DNA from: CAYLLD01 sp964425135
Lineage (GTDB): Bacteria; Pseudomonadota; Alphaproteobacteria; Rhodobacterales; Rhodobacteraceae
Direction: 5' to 3'
DNA: 64,000 bases
Assembly: GCA_964425135.1 (NCBI GenBank)
Contig: CAYRKW010000006.1
Location: forward strand, 1 to 64,000
The position numbers and the translations under genes were made by a program. Shown here piece by piece: positions 52,717 to 59,967 of the stretch (the stretch's first letter is position 1; the number at the start of each line of letters is the position of its first letter). Below the pieces are notes generated by a model. It saw only the letters and a list, made by a program, of their open reading frames with translations, was not told the DNA's origin and did no database searches.

Positions 52717-54300
52717 ATGATCCAACCGCGCCCCCGCTTCCTCGCACCACTGATCGCGCTGCTCCTGAGCCTTGCGATATCAGCGCTGCCTGCACGTGCT
52801 CAGGATGGCGGGTCGCAGGTCATTCTCGAAGATCTGAATGGTGGCGCGCGCATCACTGGCGAGTTGCGCAGCTATGATGGGCAAACGCTGGACGTGATGA
52901 CCCAATTCGGCCTTGTCGCGCTTGATGCCGCGCGGGTCCGCTGCATTGGGGACGCCTGTCCGCAGGAAACCAGCGCGCAAAACGTCTACCGGATCGCCGC
53001 GCCACAGATGGTCGCGGCCAATATGATGGCTGATATTCTGGCTGGATTTGGCGCAACCCACAGTCTTGATGTGGTGCGTGTCGTCAGTTCGGACGGGAAG
53101 AGCGGCTATCAGATCGGCCATGTGGGCGATGAGCGGTTGAGCTGGACCCTGCAAACCGGCGATACCCGCGCAATCGTGGACGGTCTTTTGAGCGGCACAG
53201 TCGATCTGGCGCTCACATTCGGTCTGACCACGCCCACAGAGCGCGGCCAGTTCAAGGGGCGCGGGCGCGGCGATTTATCCTCAGCGAAAAATGTCATTCC
53301 GCTCGCCATCGCGCCGCTTGTCGCGGTGATTTCCCCGCAAAACGGTCTGACCGAAATGAGCGAAGACCGTTTGGCACGTGTATTGACAGGCGATATCACC
53401 GATTGGCGCGAGTTTGGTGTCGATGGCGGAGCGATCACGATTTATCTCAGCGCCTCCAACGACATGGCGTCCGAAATTGTGCGCCGCAATCAGCGCAGCC
53501 CGGCGCGAGTAGGGAACACTGTTACCTATCTTGATGATGATACTGCCGTTGCGGACGCTGTGGCGGGCGATCCGAGCGGGCTTGGTTTTGTTGCGCTCCC
53601 AAGTCTGCGTGCCGCACGGAAATTGTCGCTCACCGATACCTGCGGGAACCTGATGGCGGCGGATGTGTTTTCCGCAAAATCGGGTGCCTATCCTTATGCA
53701 AACCGTCTGCGCGCCCTGCGTGCCACGCCGGTCGATACGGCCAGCGCTGCGGCGTTTTGGGACTATCTTGGATCGGACGACATACTGCCCGTGCTCGATT
53801 ACGCGGGTTTTTCTGATATGCGGGCCGAGCGGCGCAGCACCAGCGATCTGGGCGCGCGGCTCGTCACCGCCATTTCCGCCCCGCAAACCGAAGTCACCCT
53901 GCCGCGCCTGCGCAGTATGATGACGATCCTGCAAGGCGCGCAACAATTTAGCACCACCTTCCGCCTGCGACCCGGCCGCACCCGCCTTGATGACGTCACG
54001 CGCGAGGATCTGGACGCATTGCTCGCCGAAATCGGCCGGTTGCGCGCACAGGTTGGTCCTGATCTGCGCGAGATCATTATTGCAGGCTTTACCGACAGCA
54101 TCGGTGTCGCCGAAAGCAACGAAGAAAAGTCGCTGGGCGATGCCAATCTCGTGCGCGACCTGCTGCAAGACCGCGGCGGCACGCTCTTTGACGGACTGAC
54201 GATCTCGGTGCACGGCTTTGGCGAAATCTCCCCGCTCATTTGCAATGACACTGAGGCAAATCGCGCCATGAACCGGCGGGTTGAAATCTGGGTTCGCTAG
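52717..54300 (+). CDS. Periplasmic binding domain - OmpA domain fusion protein
   Basis: 527 residues from ATG 52717. Signal peptide PLIALLLSLAISALPARAQ. Residues ~25-360 form a PstS/type-2 periplasmic-binding fold (PQMVAANMMADILAGFG; LAIAPLVAVISPQNG; LTGDITDWREFGVDGGAITI). The C-terminal ~120 residues are an OmpA/Pal peptidoglycan-binding domain (EIIIAGFTDSIG; VHGFGEISPLICND; MNRRVEIWV). The solute-binding fold tied to the cell wall suggests a sensor or scaffold rather than an ABC importer component; no transporter genes are nearby. Cotranscribed with the anchored protein upstream. Confidence 0.87.
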   Translation: MIQPRPRFLAPLIALLLSLAISALPARAQDGGSQVILEDLNGGARITGELRSYDGQTLDVMTQFGLVALDAARVRCIGDACPQETSAQNVYRIAAPQMVAANMMADILAGFGATHSLDVVRVVSSDGKSGYQIGHVGDERLSWTLQTGDTRAIVDGLLSGTVDLALTFGLTTPTERGQFKGRGRGDLSSAKNVIPLAIAPLVAVISPQNGLTEMSEDRLARVLTGDITDWREFGVDGGAITIYLSASNDMASEIVRRNQRSPARVGNTVTYLDDDTAVADAVAGDPSGLGFVALPSLRAARKLSLTDTCGNLMAADVFSAKSGAYPYANRLRALRATPVDTASAAAFWDYLGSDDILPVLDYAGFSDMRAERRSTSDLGARLVTAISAPQTEVTLPRLRSMMTILQGAQQFSTTFRLRPGRTRLDDVTREDLDALLAEIGRLRAQVGPDLREIIIAGFTDSIGVAESNEEKSLGDANLVRDLLQDRGGTLFDGLTISVHGFGEISPLICNDTEANRAMNRRVEIWVR

Positions 54301-54401
54301 CATTGGGGCGCCGAAATATGCAAGATTTGCACAGGAATTCCCCTTTTGCGCGCGCCCCTTCATGCGCTAACCTGCGGAGAAAGAAGGCAGGAGGCTTTTG
54401 T

Positions 54402-54842
54402 ATGCCAAATCTCAATCGACGCCGCTTTTTACAAATGACAGGTGCGGCAGGACTTGCCCCTGCTTTGCCAGCAATGCCTGCCGCTGCGGTGGCAAGCGGT
54501 CCGGCCACACATGCGCAATTGCTCTGGGCCAGCCTTCATGCGCGCGCTGGCTCCGCCGCCGGTTTTGCCGATGTGACGCGTTTGATGGGCCTGTCGAGCC
54601 AAGCTGCACAAGGTGTCTATGCCAATGTCGCCCGCTCAAACGTGGTGACGGCTCATGCGGCCACGCGCCTGAATCGCGTCTCCGCACCGCGTCCCATGGC
54701 GCGCAAAACGAGCGCGCCGTCACCAAAGCATCGCGGTCTGGAGCAACGCGTGAGACGTTTTGTGGATGAGGCATCTGATACGCCAGCATCGCAAGCAGAT
54801 ATCGAAGAGCCTATGAATACCAAGGACCAAGACGCCCAATGA
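54402..54842 (+). CDS. Small Tat-signal protein of unknown function
   Basis: 146 residues from ATG 54402 (GGAGG upstream), in preference to the in-frame ATG at 54303. N-terminus NRRRFLQMTGAAGLAPALPA is a twin-arginine signal. The mature part is short, Ala/Arg-rich and without recognised domain; it ends in an acidic tail. Its TGA overlaps the next start (ATGA), so it is translationally coupled to the WYL-like protein. A Tat route with such a small mature part suggests a cofactor-binding or co-exported partner, but no cofactor motif is visible. Confidence 0.72.
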   Translation: MPNLNRRRFLQMTGAAGLAPALPAMPAAAVASGPATHAQLLWASLHARAGSAAGFADVTRLMGLSSQAAQGVYANVARSNVVTAHAATRLNRVSAPRPMARKTSAPSPKHRGLEQRVRRFVDEASDTPASQADIEEPMNTKDQDAQ

Positions 54843-55246
54843 GAGTAAAAGCACCCGCCATTTCTGGCGTTCTGGCCGTAGCGTTCGGCACATCCGCTGT
54901 TGGCCAATCTCAGATCGAGGACACACTCTGCGAAGCCGCACAATCAGGCGGCGTGGTTGAGCTTGTCTATGACAAAGACGCAAGCAAAGGCTGCGCACCC
55001 CGCATCGTCGATGTGCATCAGGTCGCTGTTGGAAACAATGGCCAGCTCTACATGCACGGTTGGCAGAGTCGTGGCTGCACGAAGGGGCGCGACTATGCGT
55101 CCAAACGAATTTTCCGATTTGACAAGGTTAAGTCGGTTGAGCCGGTTGATGGGGACTTTGGCGAAAAATCCATGTCGGTGAAGGCCGAAGGTTGGGATGG
55201 TTGCATCGGATCGAACTGTTTTATCAAAGAGACTATCTGCGAGTAG
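54839..55246 (+). CDS. Secreted WYL-like protein, unknown
   Basis: 135 residues. Signal-like N-terminus (RVKAPAISGVLAVAFGTSAVGQS), then a compact domain: VVELVYDKDASKGCAPRIVDVHQVAV, NGQLYMHGWQSRG, CTKGRDYASKRIFRFDKVKSVEPVDGDF. The order of strands, the R-x-h-x-P/V-h pattern and the IFRFDKV end resemble the WYL ligand-binding domain of bacterial regulators, here without a DNA-binding part and with extra cysteines. Resemblance is by eye. Exported WYL-like domains are not a usual architecture. Coupled to the small Tat protein upstream. Confidence 0.72.
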   Translation: MRVKAPAISGVLAVAFGTSAVGQSQIEDTLCEAAQSGGVVELVYDKDASKGCAPRIVDVHQVAVGNNGQLYMHGWQSRGCTKGRDYASKRIFRFDKVKSVEPVDGDFGEKSMSVKAEGWDGCIGSNCFIKETICE

Positions 55247-55293
55247 TCGTAAGTTCGCAGTCTTGCTGCCACCCATGAACGAAAGAGCGCAGA

Positions 55294-55686
55294 ATGCCAG
55301 ATAGTTCGAAACCCCCGCTTCGCGTGGCCCTTGTTGCGCATGATCAGATGAAGGAGGGCATGATCGCCTGGGCCAAACAGCATCAGGCGGCGTTGCGCAA
55401 AATGGATCTTTACGGCACGGGTACAACCGGCGGGCGGATCGAGGATGAGCTTGGGCTTTCGATCACACGGCTCAAAAGTGGCCCGCTTGGCGGGGATGCG
55501 CAGATTGGCGCGATGATTGCCGAAGAAAAGCTCGATGTACTGATTTTCTTCATCGACCCGCTTTCCGCCTTGCCGCATGACGTTGACGTCAAATCTCTGC
55601 TGCGGCTTGCGACACTCTACAACACGGTGCTCGCCATCAACGAGGCGACAGCAACGCGTGTGATCGCCAAGGATGCGATTTTCTGA
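55294..55686 (+). CDS. mgsA: Methylglyoxal synthase
   Basis: 130 residues. Converts dihydroxyacetone phosphate to methylglyoxal and phosphate. Features: VALVAHDQMKEGMIAWA, the phosphate loop YGTGTTGGRIEDELGL, SGPLGGDAQIGAMI with the catalytic aspartate region, and FFIDPLSALPHDVDVKSLLRLATLYN in part. Length is typical. Lies alone between the envelope cluster and the pyrimidine locus; a bypass under phosphate limitation is the usual physiological role. Confidence 0.95.
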   Translation: MPDSSKPPLRVALVAHDQMKEGMIAWAKQHQAALRKMDLYGTGTTGGRIEDELGLSITRLKSGPLGGDAQIGAMIAEEKLDVLIFFIDPLSALPHDVDVKSLLRLATLYNTVLAINEATATRVIAKDAIF

Positions 55687-55730
55687 GCGTTTCAACACGC
55701 TTGTTTTTAAGTCAGATCAAAAATTTGTCC

Positions 55731-55749
55731 AACCGGTAAAAAAACCGAT
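55731..55749. promoter_or_regulatory. Tandem AACCGGT / AACCGAT sites before the pyrimidine operon
   Basis: Two near-identical heptamers, 55731-55737 and 55743-55749, 12 bp apart, about 60 nt before the ureidopropionase start, in an AT-rich stretch. Candidate regulator site; no direct evidence. Confidence 0.3.
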
Positions 55750-55810
55750 TGACCGCCCCAGCAAATTTTCTCACCCTTGCTCCATCAGGATGAGCGTGTG
55801 AGGCGGTGCA

Positions 55811-57058
55811 ATGGGACATGGGAAGAACCTTCGAATTGATCCGGACCGTTTGTGGGACAGCCTCATGGAAATGGCGAAGATTGGACCCGGCGTTGCGGGG
55901 GGAAACAATCGTCAAACGCTGACCGATGATGATGCCAAAGGGCGGGCCTTGTTCCAAAAATGGTGCGAGGCGGCGGGTATGACCATGGGCGTTGATACCA
56001 TGGGTAATATGTTCGCAACCCGTGCGGGAACCGATCCGGATGCGCTGCCGGTCTATATGGGCTCGCATCTTGATACCCAGCCGACGGGCGGAAAATATGA
56101 CGGTGTTCTGGGTGTGCTGGGCGGGCTGGAAGCGATCCGCACGCTCAATGATATGGATGTGAAAACCAAGCATCCGATAGTGCTGACCAACTGGACCAAT
56201 GAGGAGGGGACGCGCTACGCCCCGCCGATGCTCGCATCTGGCGTCTTTGCAGGCAAGCATACGCAGGATTGGGCCTATGACCGTGTGGATGCCGATGGCA
56301 AGCGCTTTGGCGATGAGATCAAGCGCATCGGCTGGATCGGGGATGAAAAGGTCGGTGCGCGCAAGATGCACGCAATGTTCGAATTGCACATTGAACAAGG
56401 CCCGATTTTGGAGGCCGAGGGCAAAGACATAGGGGTCGTCACCCATGGTCAGGGCCTGCGCTGGATTGAATGTACGGTGACGGGGAAGGAAAGCCACACC
56501 GGCTCGACGCCCATGCATATGCGCAAGAATGCAGGCCGAGGCCTGTCGCAGATCACCGAGCTTGTCCATGAGATCGCGATGGCCAACCAACCCAATGCGG
56601 TCGGGGCCATTGGTCATATCGACGTCTATCCCAACAGCCGCAACATCATCCCCGGCAGAGTGGTGTTCACCGTCGATATGCGCACACATCTGCTTGATAA
56701 GCTCGACGCGATGCTCGCCGAGTTTATGGAACGCGCGCCAAAGCTCTGCGAAGACATAGAGGTCGAGTTCGCGTGTGAGATCGTCGGCGCGTTCGATCCG
56801 CCCGCCTTTGATGAGGGCTGCGTGAGTGCCGTTCGCAATGCAGCGCAAACGATGGGCTATAGCCATATGGATATCGTCTCTGGCGCGGGCCACGATGCGT
56901 GCTGGATCAACAATGTTGCACCCACCGCTATGATCATGTGCCCCTGCGTTGACGGTCTGTCTCATAATGAGGCGGAAGAGATAAGCAAGGAATGGGCGCA
57001 AGCGGGCACTGATGTGCTGCTTCATGCGGTGCTTGAGACGGCGGAGATTGTGGAGTGA
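55811..57058 (+). CDS. Beta-ureidopropionase-type Zn hydrolase (M20, hydantoinase/carbamoylase)
   Basis: 415 residues of the amidase/hydantoinase-carbamoylase family. Metal ligands: H86 and D88 region (GSHLDTQPTGGKYDGVLGVL), TNEEGTRYAPPM, HIEQGPILE, and SGAGHDACW with a late histidine. Product in this context: hydrolysis of N-carbamoyl-beta-alanine to beta-alanine, CO2 and ammonia, the last step of reductive pyrimidine breakdown. Allantoate amidohydrolase is a homologous alternative, but the dihydropyrimidinase partner downstream favours the pyrimidine role. First gene of the operon. Confidence 0.92.
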   Translation: MGHGKNLRIDPDRLWDSLMEMAKIGPGVAGGNNRQTLTDDDAKGRALFQKWCEAAGMTMGVDTMGNMFATRAGTDPDALPVYMGSHLDTQPTGGKYDGVLGVLGGLEAIRTLNDMDVKTKHPIVLTNWTNEEGTRYAPPMLASGVFAGKHTQDWAYDRVDADGKRFGDEIKRIGWIGDEKVGARKMHAMFELHIEQGPILEAEGKDIGVVTHGQGLRWIECTVTGKESHTGSTPMHMRKNAGRGLSQITELVHEIAMANQPNAVGAIGHIDVYPNSRNIIPGRVVFTVDMRTHLLDKLDAMLAEFMERAPKLCEDIEVEFACEIVGAFDPPAFDEGCVSAVRNAAQTMGYSHMDIVSGAGHDACWINNVAPTAMIMCPCVDGLSHNEAEEISKEWAQAGTDVLLHAVLETAEIVE

Positions 57059-57072
57059 GTTTTCCAGCCTCA

Positions 57073-57142
57073 CCCGTCCCGGACCTGATCCGGGACCTCC
57101 CAGCCTCGCCGCCAAGAGGTCCCGGATCAAGTCCGGGACGGG
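57073..57142. repeat. Large REP-like palindrome (27-bp arms)
   Basis: Left arm 57073-57099 and right arm 57116-57142 pair 26/27 with a 16-nt loop. Each arm can also fold alone (inner TCCCGGA/TCCGGGA stem), so it looks like two inverted hairpins, as in REP/BIME elements. A related copy lies at 59816-59885. It directly precedes a GIY-YIG gene. Confidence 0.85.
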
Positions 57143-57181
57143 ATTCACGCTTTGGTAAGTCTTGTTGGCAATCCTCCGGTC

Positions 57182-57463
57182 ATGGCGCATTTCGTCTACA
57201 TCATGGCCTCCCGCCCGTATGGTGCACTTTACACAGGACGCTCCGCCAGACCGCGCGAACGTGTGGAACAGCATCGCGCCGGTTTGTCCGCGCACACTGC
57301 GAAATACAAAATCAAAACCCTCGTCTGGTTCGAGAAATACGACGATTTCGAAACCTCTTTGCGTCGCGAAAGATCCCTGAAACGTTGGCGGCGCGACTGG
57401 AAACTCAAACTGATCACAGACGCCAACCCTCATTGGCGGGACATGACATTTGCGCTTCCCTGA
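57182..57463 (+). CDS. Small GIY-YIG nuclease-family protein
   Basis: 93 residues from ATG 57182. GIY-YIG fold of the YhbQ/UPF0213 size class: VYIMASRPYGALYTGRSARP (GIY / YTG halves), RERVEQHRAG, LVWFEKYDDFETSLRRERSLKRWRRDWK with the catalytic-glutamate region, and a C-terminal NPHWRDM. No strong ribosome-binding site. It interrupts the spacing between the ureidopropionase and dihydropyrimidinase genes and is bracketed by palindromes (57073-57142 and 57478-57498). This suggests a palindrome-associated, possibly mobile unit rather than a metabolic gene. Confidence 0.88.
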   Translation: MAHFVYIMASRPYGALYTGRSARPRERVEQHRAGLSAHTAKYKIKTLVWFEKYDDFETSLRRERSLKRWRRDWKLKLITDANPHWRDMTFALP

Positions 57464-57477
57464 TCGCTGCGGCTGAG

Positions 57478-57498
57478 GCCCCGGCGCAGGGCCGGGGC
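57478..57498. repeat. GC-rich hairpin GCCCCGGC/GCCGGGGC-type
   Basis: Eight-bp stem 57478-57485 / 57491-57498 with a 5-nt loop, just after the GIY-YIG stop and 30 nt before the dihydropyrimidinase ATG. With the palindrome at 57073 it brackets the GIY-YIG gene. Confidence 0.7.
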
Positions 57499-57527
57499 GG
57501 GTGTCGCTTGAATGCAGGAGGCACCCT

Positions 57528-58982
57528 ATGACCAAAGTCATCAAAAACGGAACCATCGTCACCGCTGATCTCACCTACAAGGCGGATGTGGCCATCGACA
57601 AGGGCGTGATCACCGAGATCGGCCCGAAGCTCAAAGGCGATGAGGAACTGGACGCGACCGGCTGTTATGTCATGCCCGGCGGTATCGATCCGCATGTGCA
57701 TCTGGAGATGCCGTTCATGGGCACATACTCTTCGGATGATTTCGAGAGCGGTACGCGCGCGGGTCTGGCGGGTGGCACGACCATGGTTGTCGATTTCTGT
57801 TTGCCCAATCAAGGCGAGAGCCTGCTGGATGCGATCAAGCGTTGGGACAACAAATCGACCCGCGCCAATTGCGACTATTCCTTCCACATGGCGGTAACAT
57901 GGTGGGGGGAGCAAGTATTCAACGATATGCAAACCGTCGTGCAGCAGCGCGGCATCAACACCTTCAAGCATTTTCTCGCCTATAAAGGCGCGCTGATGGT
58001 CAATGATGATGAGTTGTTCTCGTCGTTCAAGCGCCTCTCGGAATTGGGCGCGACCGCCATGGTCCATGCTGAAAACGGCGATGTTGTCGCGGAAATGACC
58101 GCCAAACTGCTGGCCGAGGGCAATACAGGGCCGGAGGCGCATGCCTATTCGCGCCCCTCACAAGTGGAAGGCGAGGCCACCAACCGGGCAATTATGATTG
58201 CGGATATGGCTGGGGTTCCGCTCTATGTCGTGCATGTCTCCTGCGAGGAGGCGCATGAGGCGATCCGCCGTGCGCGTCAGAACGGCAAACGCGTGTGGGG
58301 AGAGCCGCTCATTCAGCATCTGACGCTTGATGAAAGCGAGTATTTCAACGCCGATTGGGACCATGCCGCCCGCCGCGTGATGTCCCCGCCGTTCCGCAAC
58401 AAAAAGCATCAGGACAGCCTTTGGGCAGGGTTGATGTCCGGCAGTCTCAGCGTGGTTGCAACCGATCATTGCGCTTTCACAACCGAACAAAAACGTACCG
58501 GCGTCGGGGATTTCTCGAAAATTCCAAACGGCACAGGCGGTCTTGAGGACCGCATGCCGATGCTCTGGACCCATGGCGTTGAGACGGGCCGACTGACCCC
58601 GAACGAGTTCGTCGCGGTCACTTCGACCAATATCGCCAAAATCCTCAATTGTTATCCGCGTAAAGGCTCTGTTTTGGTCGGGGCGGACGCCGATCTGGTG
58701 GTCTGGGATCCGAGCAAGGAAAAAACCATCGCGGCCAAGACCCAGCAGTCTGCCATCGACTATAACGTGTTCGAAGGCCATGCAGTCAAAGGCCTGCCGC
58801 GCTTCACTCTGACGCGGGGCCATGTGGCTGTGCATGATGGCGAGATGCGCACGCAAGAGGGGCACGGCAAGTTCGTGGAGCGTGCGCCCAACGCCACTGT
58901 GAACACCGCGTTGTCGCAATGGAAAGCTCTGAGCGCACCGCGTCCGGTGGAGCGGACGGGTATCCCGGCCAGTGGCGTGTGA
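57528..58982 (+). CDS. hydA: Dihydropyrimidinase (hydantoinase)
   Basis: 484 residues from ATG 57528 with GCAGGAGG at 57515-57522. Cyclic-amide hydrolase that opens dihydrouracil or dihydrothymine to N-carbamoyl-beta-amino acids. Metal site: H56 and H58 in GGIDPHVHLEMPF, carboxylated lysine K153 in HFLAYKGALM, then VHAENGD, VHVSCEEAHEAI and ATDHCAF. Length and motifs are standard. Second catabolic gene of the pyrimidine operon; a GIY-YIG/palindrome unit lies between it and the ureidopropionase gene. Confidence 0.95.
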   Translation: MTKVIKNGTIVTADLTYKADVAIDKGVITEIGPKLKGDEELDATGCYVMPGGIDPHVHLEMPFMGTYSSDDFESGTRAGLAGGTTMVVDFCLPNQGESLLDAIKRWDNKSTRANCDYSFHMAVTWWGEQVFNDMQTVVQQRGINTFKHFLAYKGALMVNDDELFSSFKRLSELGATAMVHAENGDVVAEMTAKLLAEGNTGPEAHAYSRPSQVEGEATNRAIMIADMAGVPLYVVHVSCEEAHEAIRRARQNGKRVWGEPLIQHLTLDESEYFNADWDHAARRVMSPPFRNKKHQDSLWAGLMSGSLSVVATDHCAFTTEQKRTGVGDFSKIPNGTGGLEDRMPMLWTHGVETGRLTPNEFVAVTSTNIAKILNCYPRKGSVLVGADADLVVWDPSKEKTIAAKTQQSAIDYNVFEGHAVKGLPRFTLTRGHVAVHDGEMRTQEGHGKFVERAPNATVNTALSQWKALSAPRPVERTGIPASGV

Positions 58983-59019
58983 TACGGGCAAAGGGCGGGA
59001 CATTTGTGAGTCATAAGCA

Positions 59020-59802
59020 ATGACGTCAGACTCTGTGATCGACGCCTCTGGCTTGTCGCTGACGTTTGAGACCAACGACGGTCCGGTCCATGCGCTCCGA
59101 GATGTTGATCTGGAGATCAGCAAGGGCGATTTTGTCAGCTTCATTGGGCCCTCGGGCTGCGGGAAGACGACGTTTTTGCGGGTCATGGCTGATCTGGAGG
59201 CGCCCACAGGTGGCAGCGTGACGGTCAATGGTGTCTCCCCGCGAGAGGCGCGTTTGGCGCGAGCCTATGGCTATGTGTTTCAAGCCGCCGGTCTTTACCC
59301 GTGGCGCACGATTGGTGGGAATATCCGTCTGCCGCTGGAGATTATGGGGTACGACAAGGCGCAGCAGGTTGAGCGTGTGGCACGAACGTTGGAGCTTGTT
59401 GATCTGGAGGGGTTCGAGAAGAAGTTTCCGTGGCAACTATCGGGCGGGATGCAGCAACGCGCCTCCATCGCACGGGCGCTGGCGTTCGATGCGGATCTGT
59501 TGCTGATGGATGAGCCTTTCGGTGCGCTGGACGAGATTGTGCGCGACCATCTGAACGAGCAGCTTCTGGCGCTTTGGGACCAGACCGGCAAGACCATCTG
59601 TTTTGTGACCCATTCGATCCCTGAGGCGGTGTTCCTGTCGACCAAAATCGTGGTGATGTCGCCGCGCCCGGGGCGGGTGACGGATGTGATCGATAGCCCG
59701 CTGCCGCGCGAGCGACCGCTTGAAATCCGCGACACGCAGGCGTTTTGGGATATCGCGCACCGTGTCCGCGAGGGTTTGCGTGCGGGGCATGGTGATGCGT
59801 GA
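59020..59802 (+). CDS. ABC transporter ATP-binding protein (nitrate/sulfonate/NMT1 type)
   Basis: 260 residues. Walker A GPSGCGKTT, Q-loop VFQAAGLYPWRT, signature LSGGMQQRASIARAL, Walker B LLLMDEPFGALDE, and H-loop VTHSIPEAVFLS: the TauB/SsuB-like set. It drives the two permeases and the SBP that follow. Because the locus encodes pyrimidine ring breakdown, import of uracil, thymine, dihydropyrimidines or a pyrimidine base is likely. It is 37 nt after the dihydropyrimidinase stop. Confidence 0.93.
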   Translation: MTSDSVIDASGLSLTFETNDGPVHALRDVDLEISKGDFVSFIGPSGCGKTTFLRVMADLEAPTGGSVTVNGVSPREARLARAYGYVFQAAGLYPWRTIGGNIRLPLEIMGYDKAQQVERVARTLELVDLEGFEKKFPWQLSGGMQQRASIARALAFDADLLLMDEPFGALDEIVRDHLNEQLLALWDQTGKTICFVTHSIPEAVFLSTKIVVMSPRPGRVTDVIDSPLPRERPLEIRDTQAFWDIAHRVREGLRAGHGDA

Positions 59803-59815
59803 GCCGCATAGTGCC

Positions 59816-59895
59816 ACTCGTCCCGGACTTGATCCCGGGCCGGGTGGGAAGGGCCCAAAGAGGTGCCCGGTCAAAGGCGGGGCCGNNNNNNNNNN
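59816..59895. repeat. Second REP-like palindrome copy, merging into a 10-N assembly gap
   Basis: 59818-59885 repeats the 57073 palindrome in outline (GTCCCGGACTTGATC..., later GAGGTGCCCGGTCAAA) but with many small differences, and runs directly into ten Ns (59886-59895) and a T9 run. The pattern fits poor read quality in a strong hairpin and an unclosed assembly gap, so the local sequence is unreliable. Confidence 0.75.
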
Positions 59896-59967
59896 TTTTT
59901 TTTTCCGGTTTCCTTTTGCTACGGGCATAACGCGTCCTCTTATCACGCCCGGGACAGGGCGATCTTG

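Noticed and set aside
55712..57574. 620-codon open frame on the - strand
   Set aside because: Antisense to the ureidopropionase and GIY-YIG genes and spans the palindrome; no recognisable protein pattern.
59863..59967. Permease start reading through the run of Ns
   Set aside because: Frame crosses the unknown bases and gives a low-complexity Phe-rich start; the ATG at 59968 fits the family.
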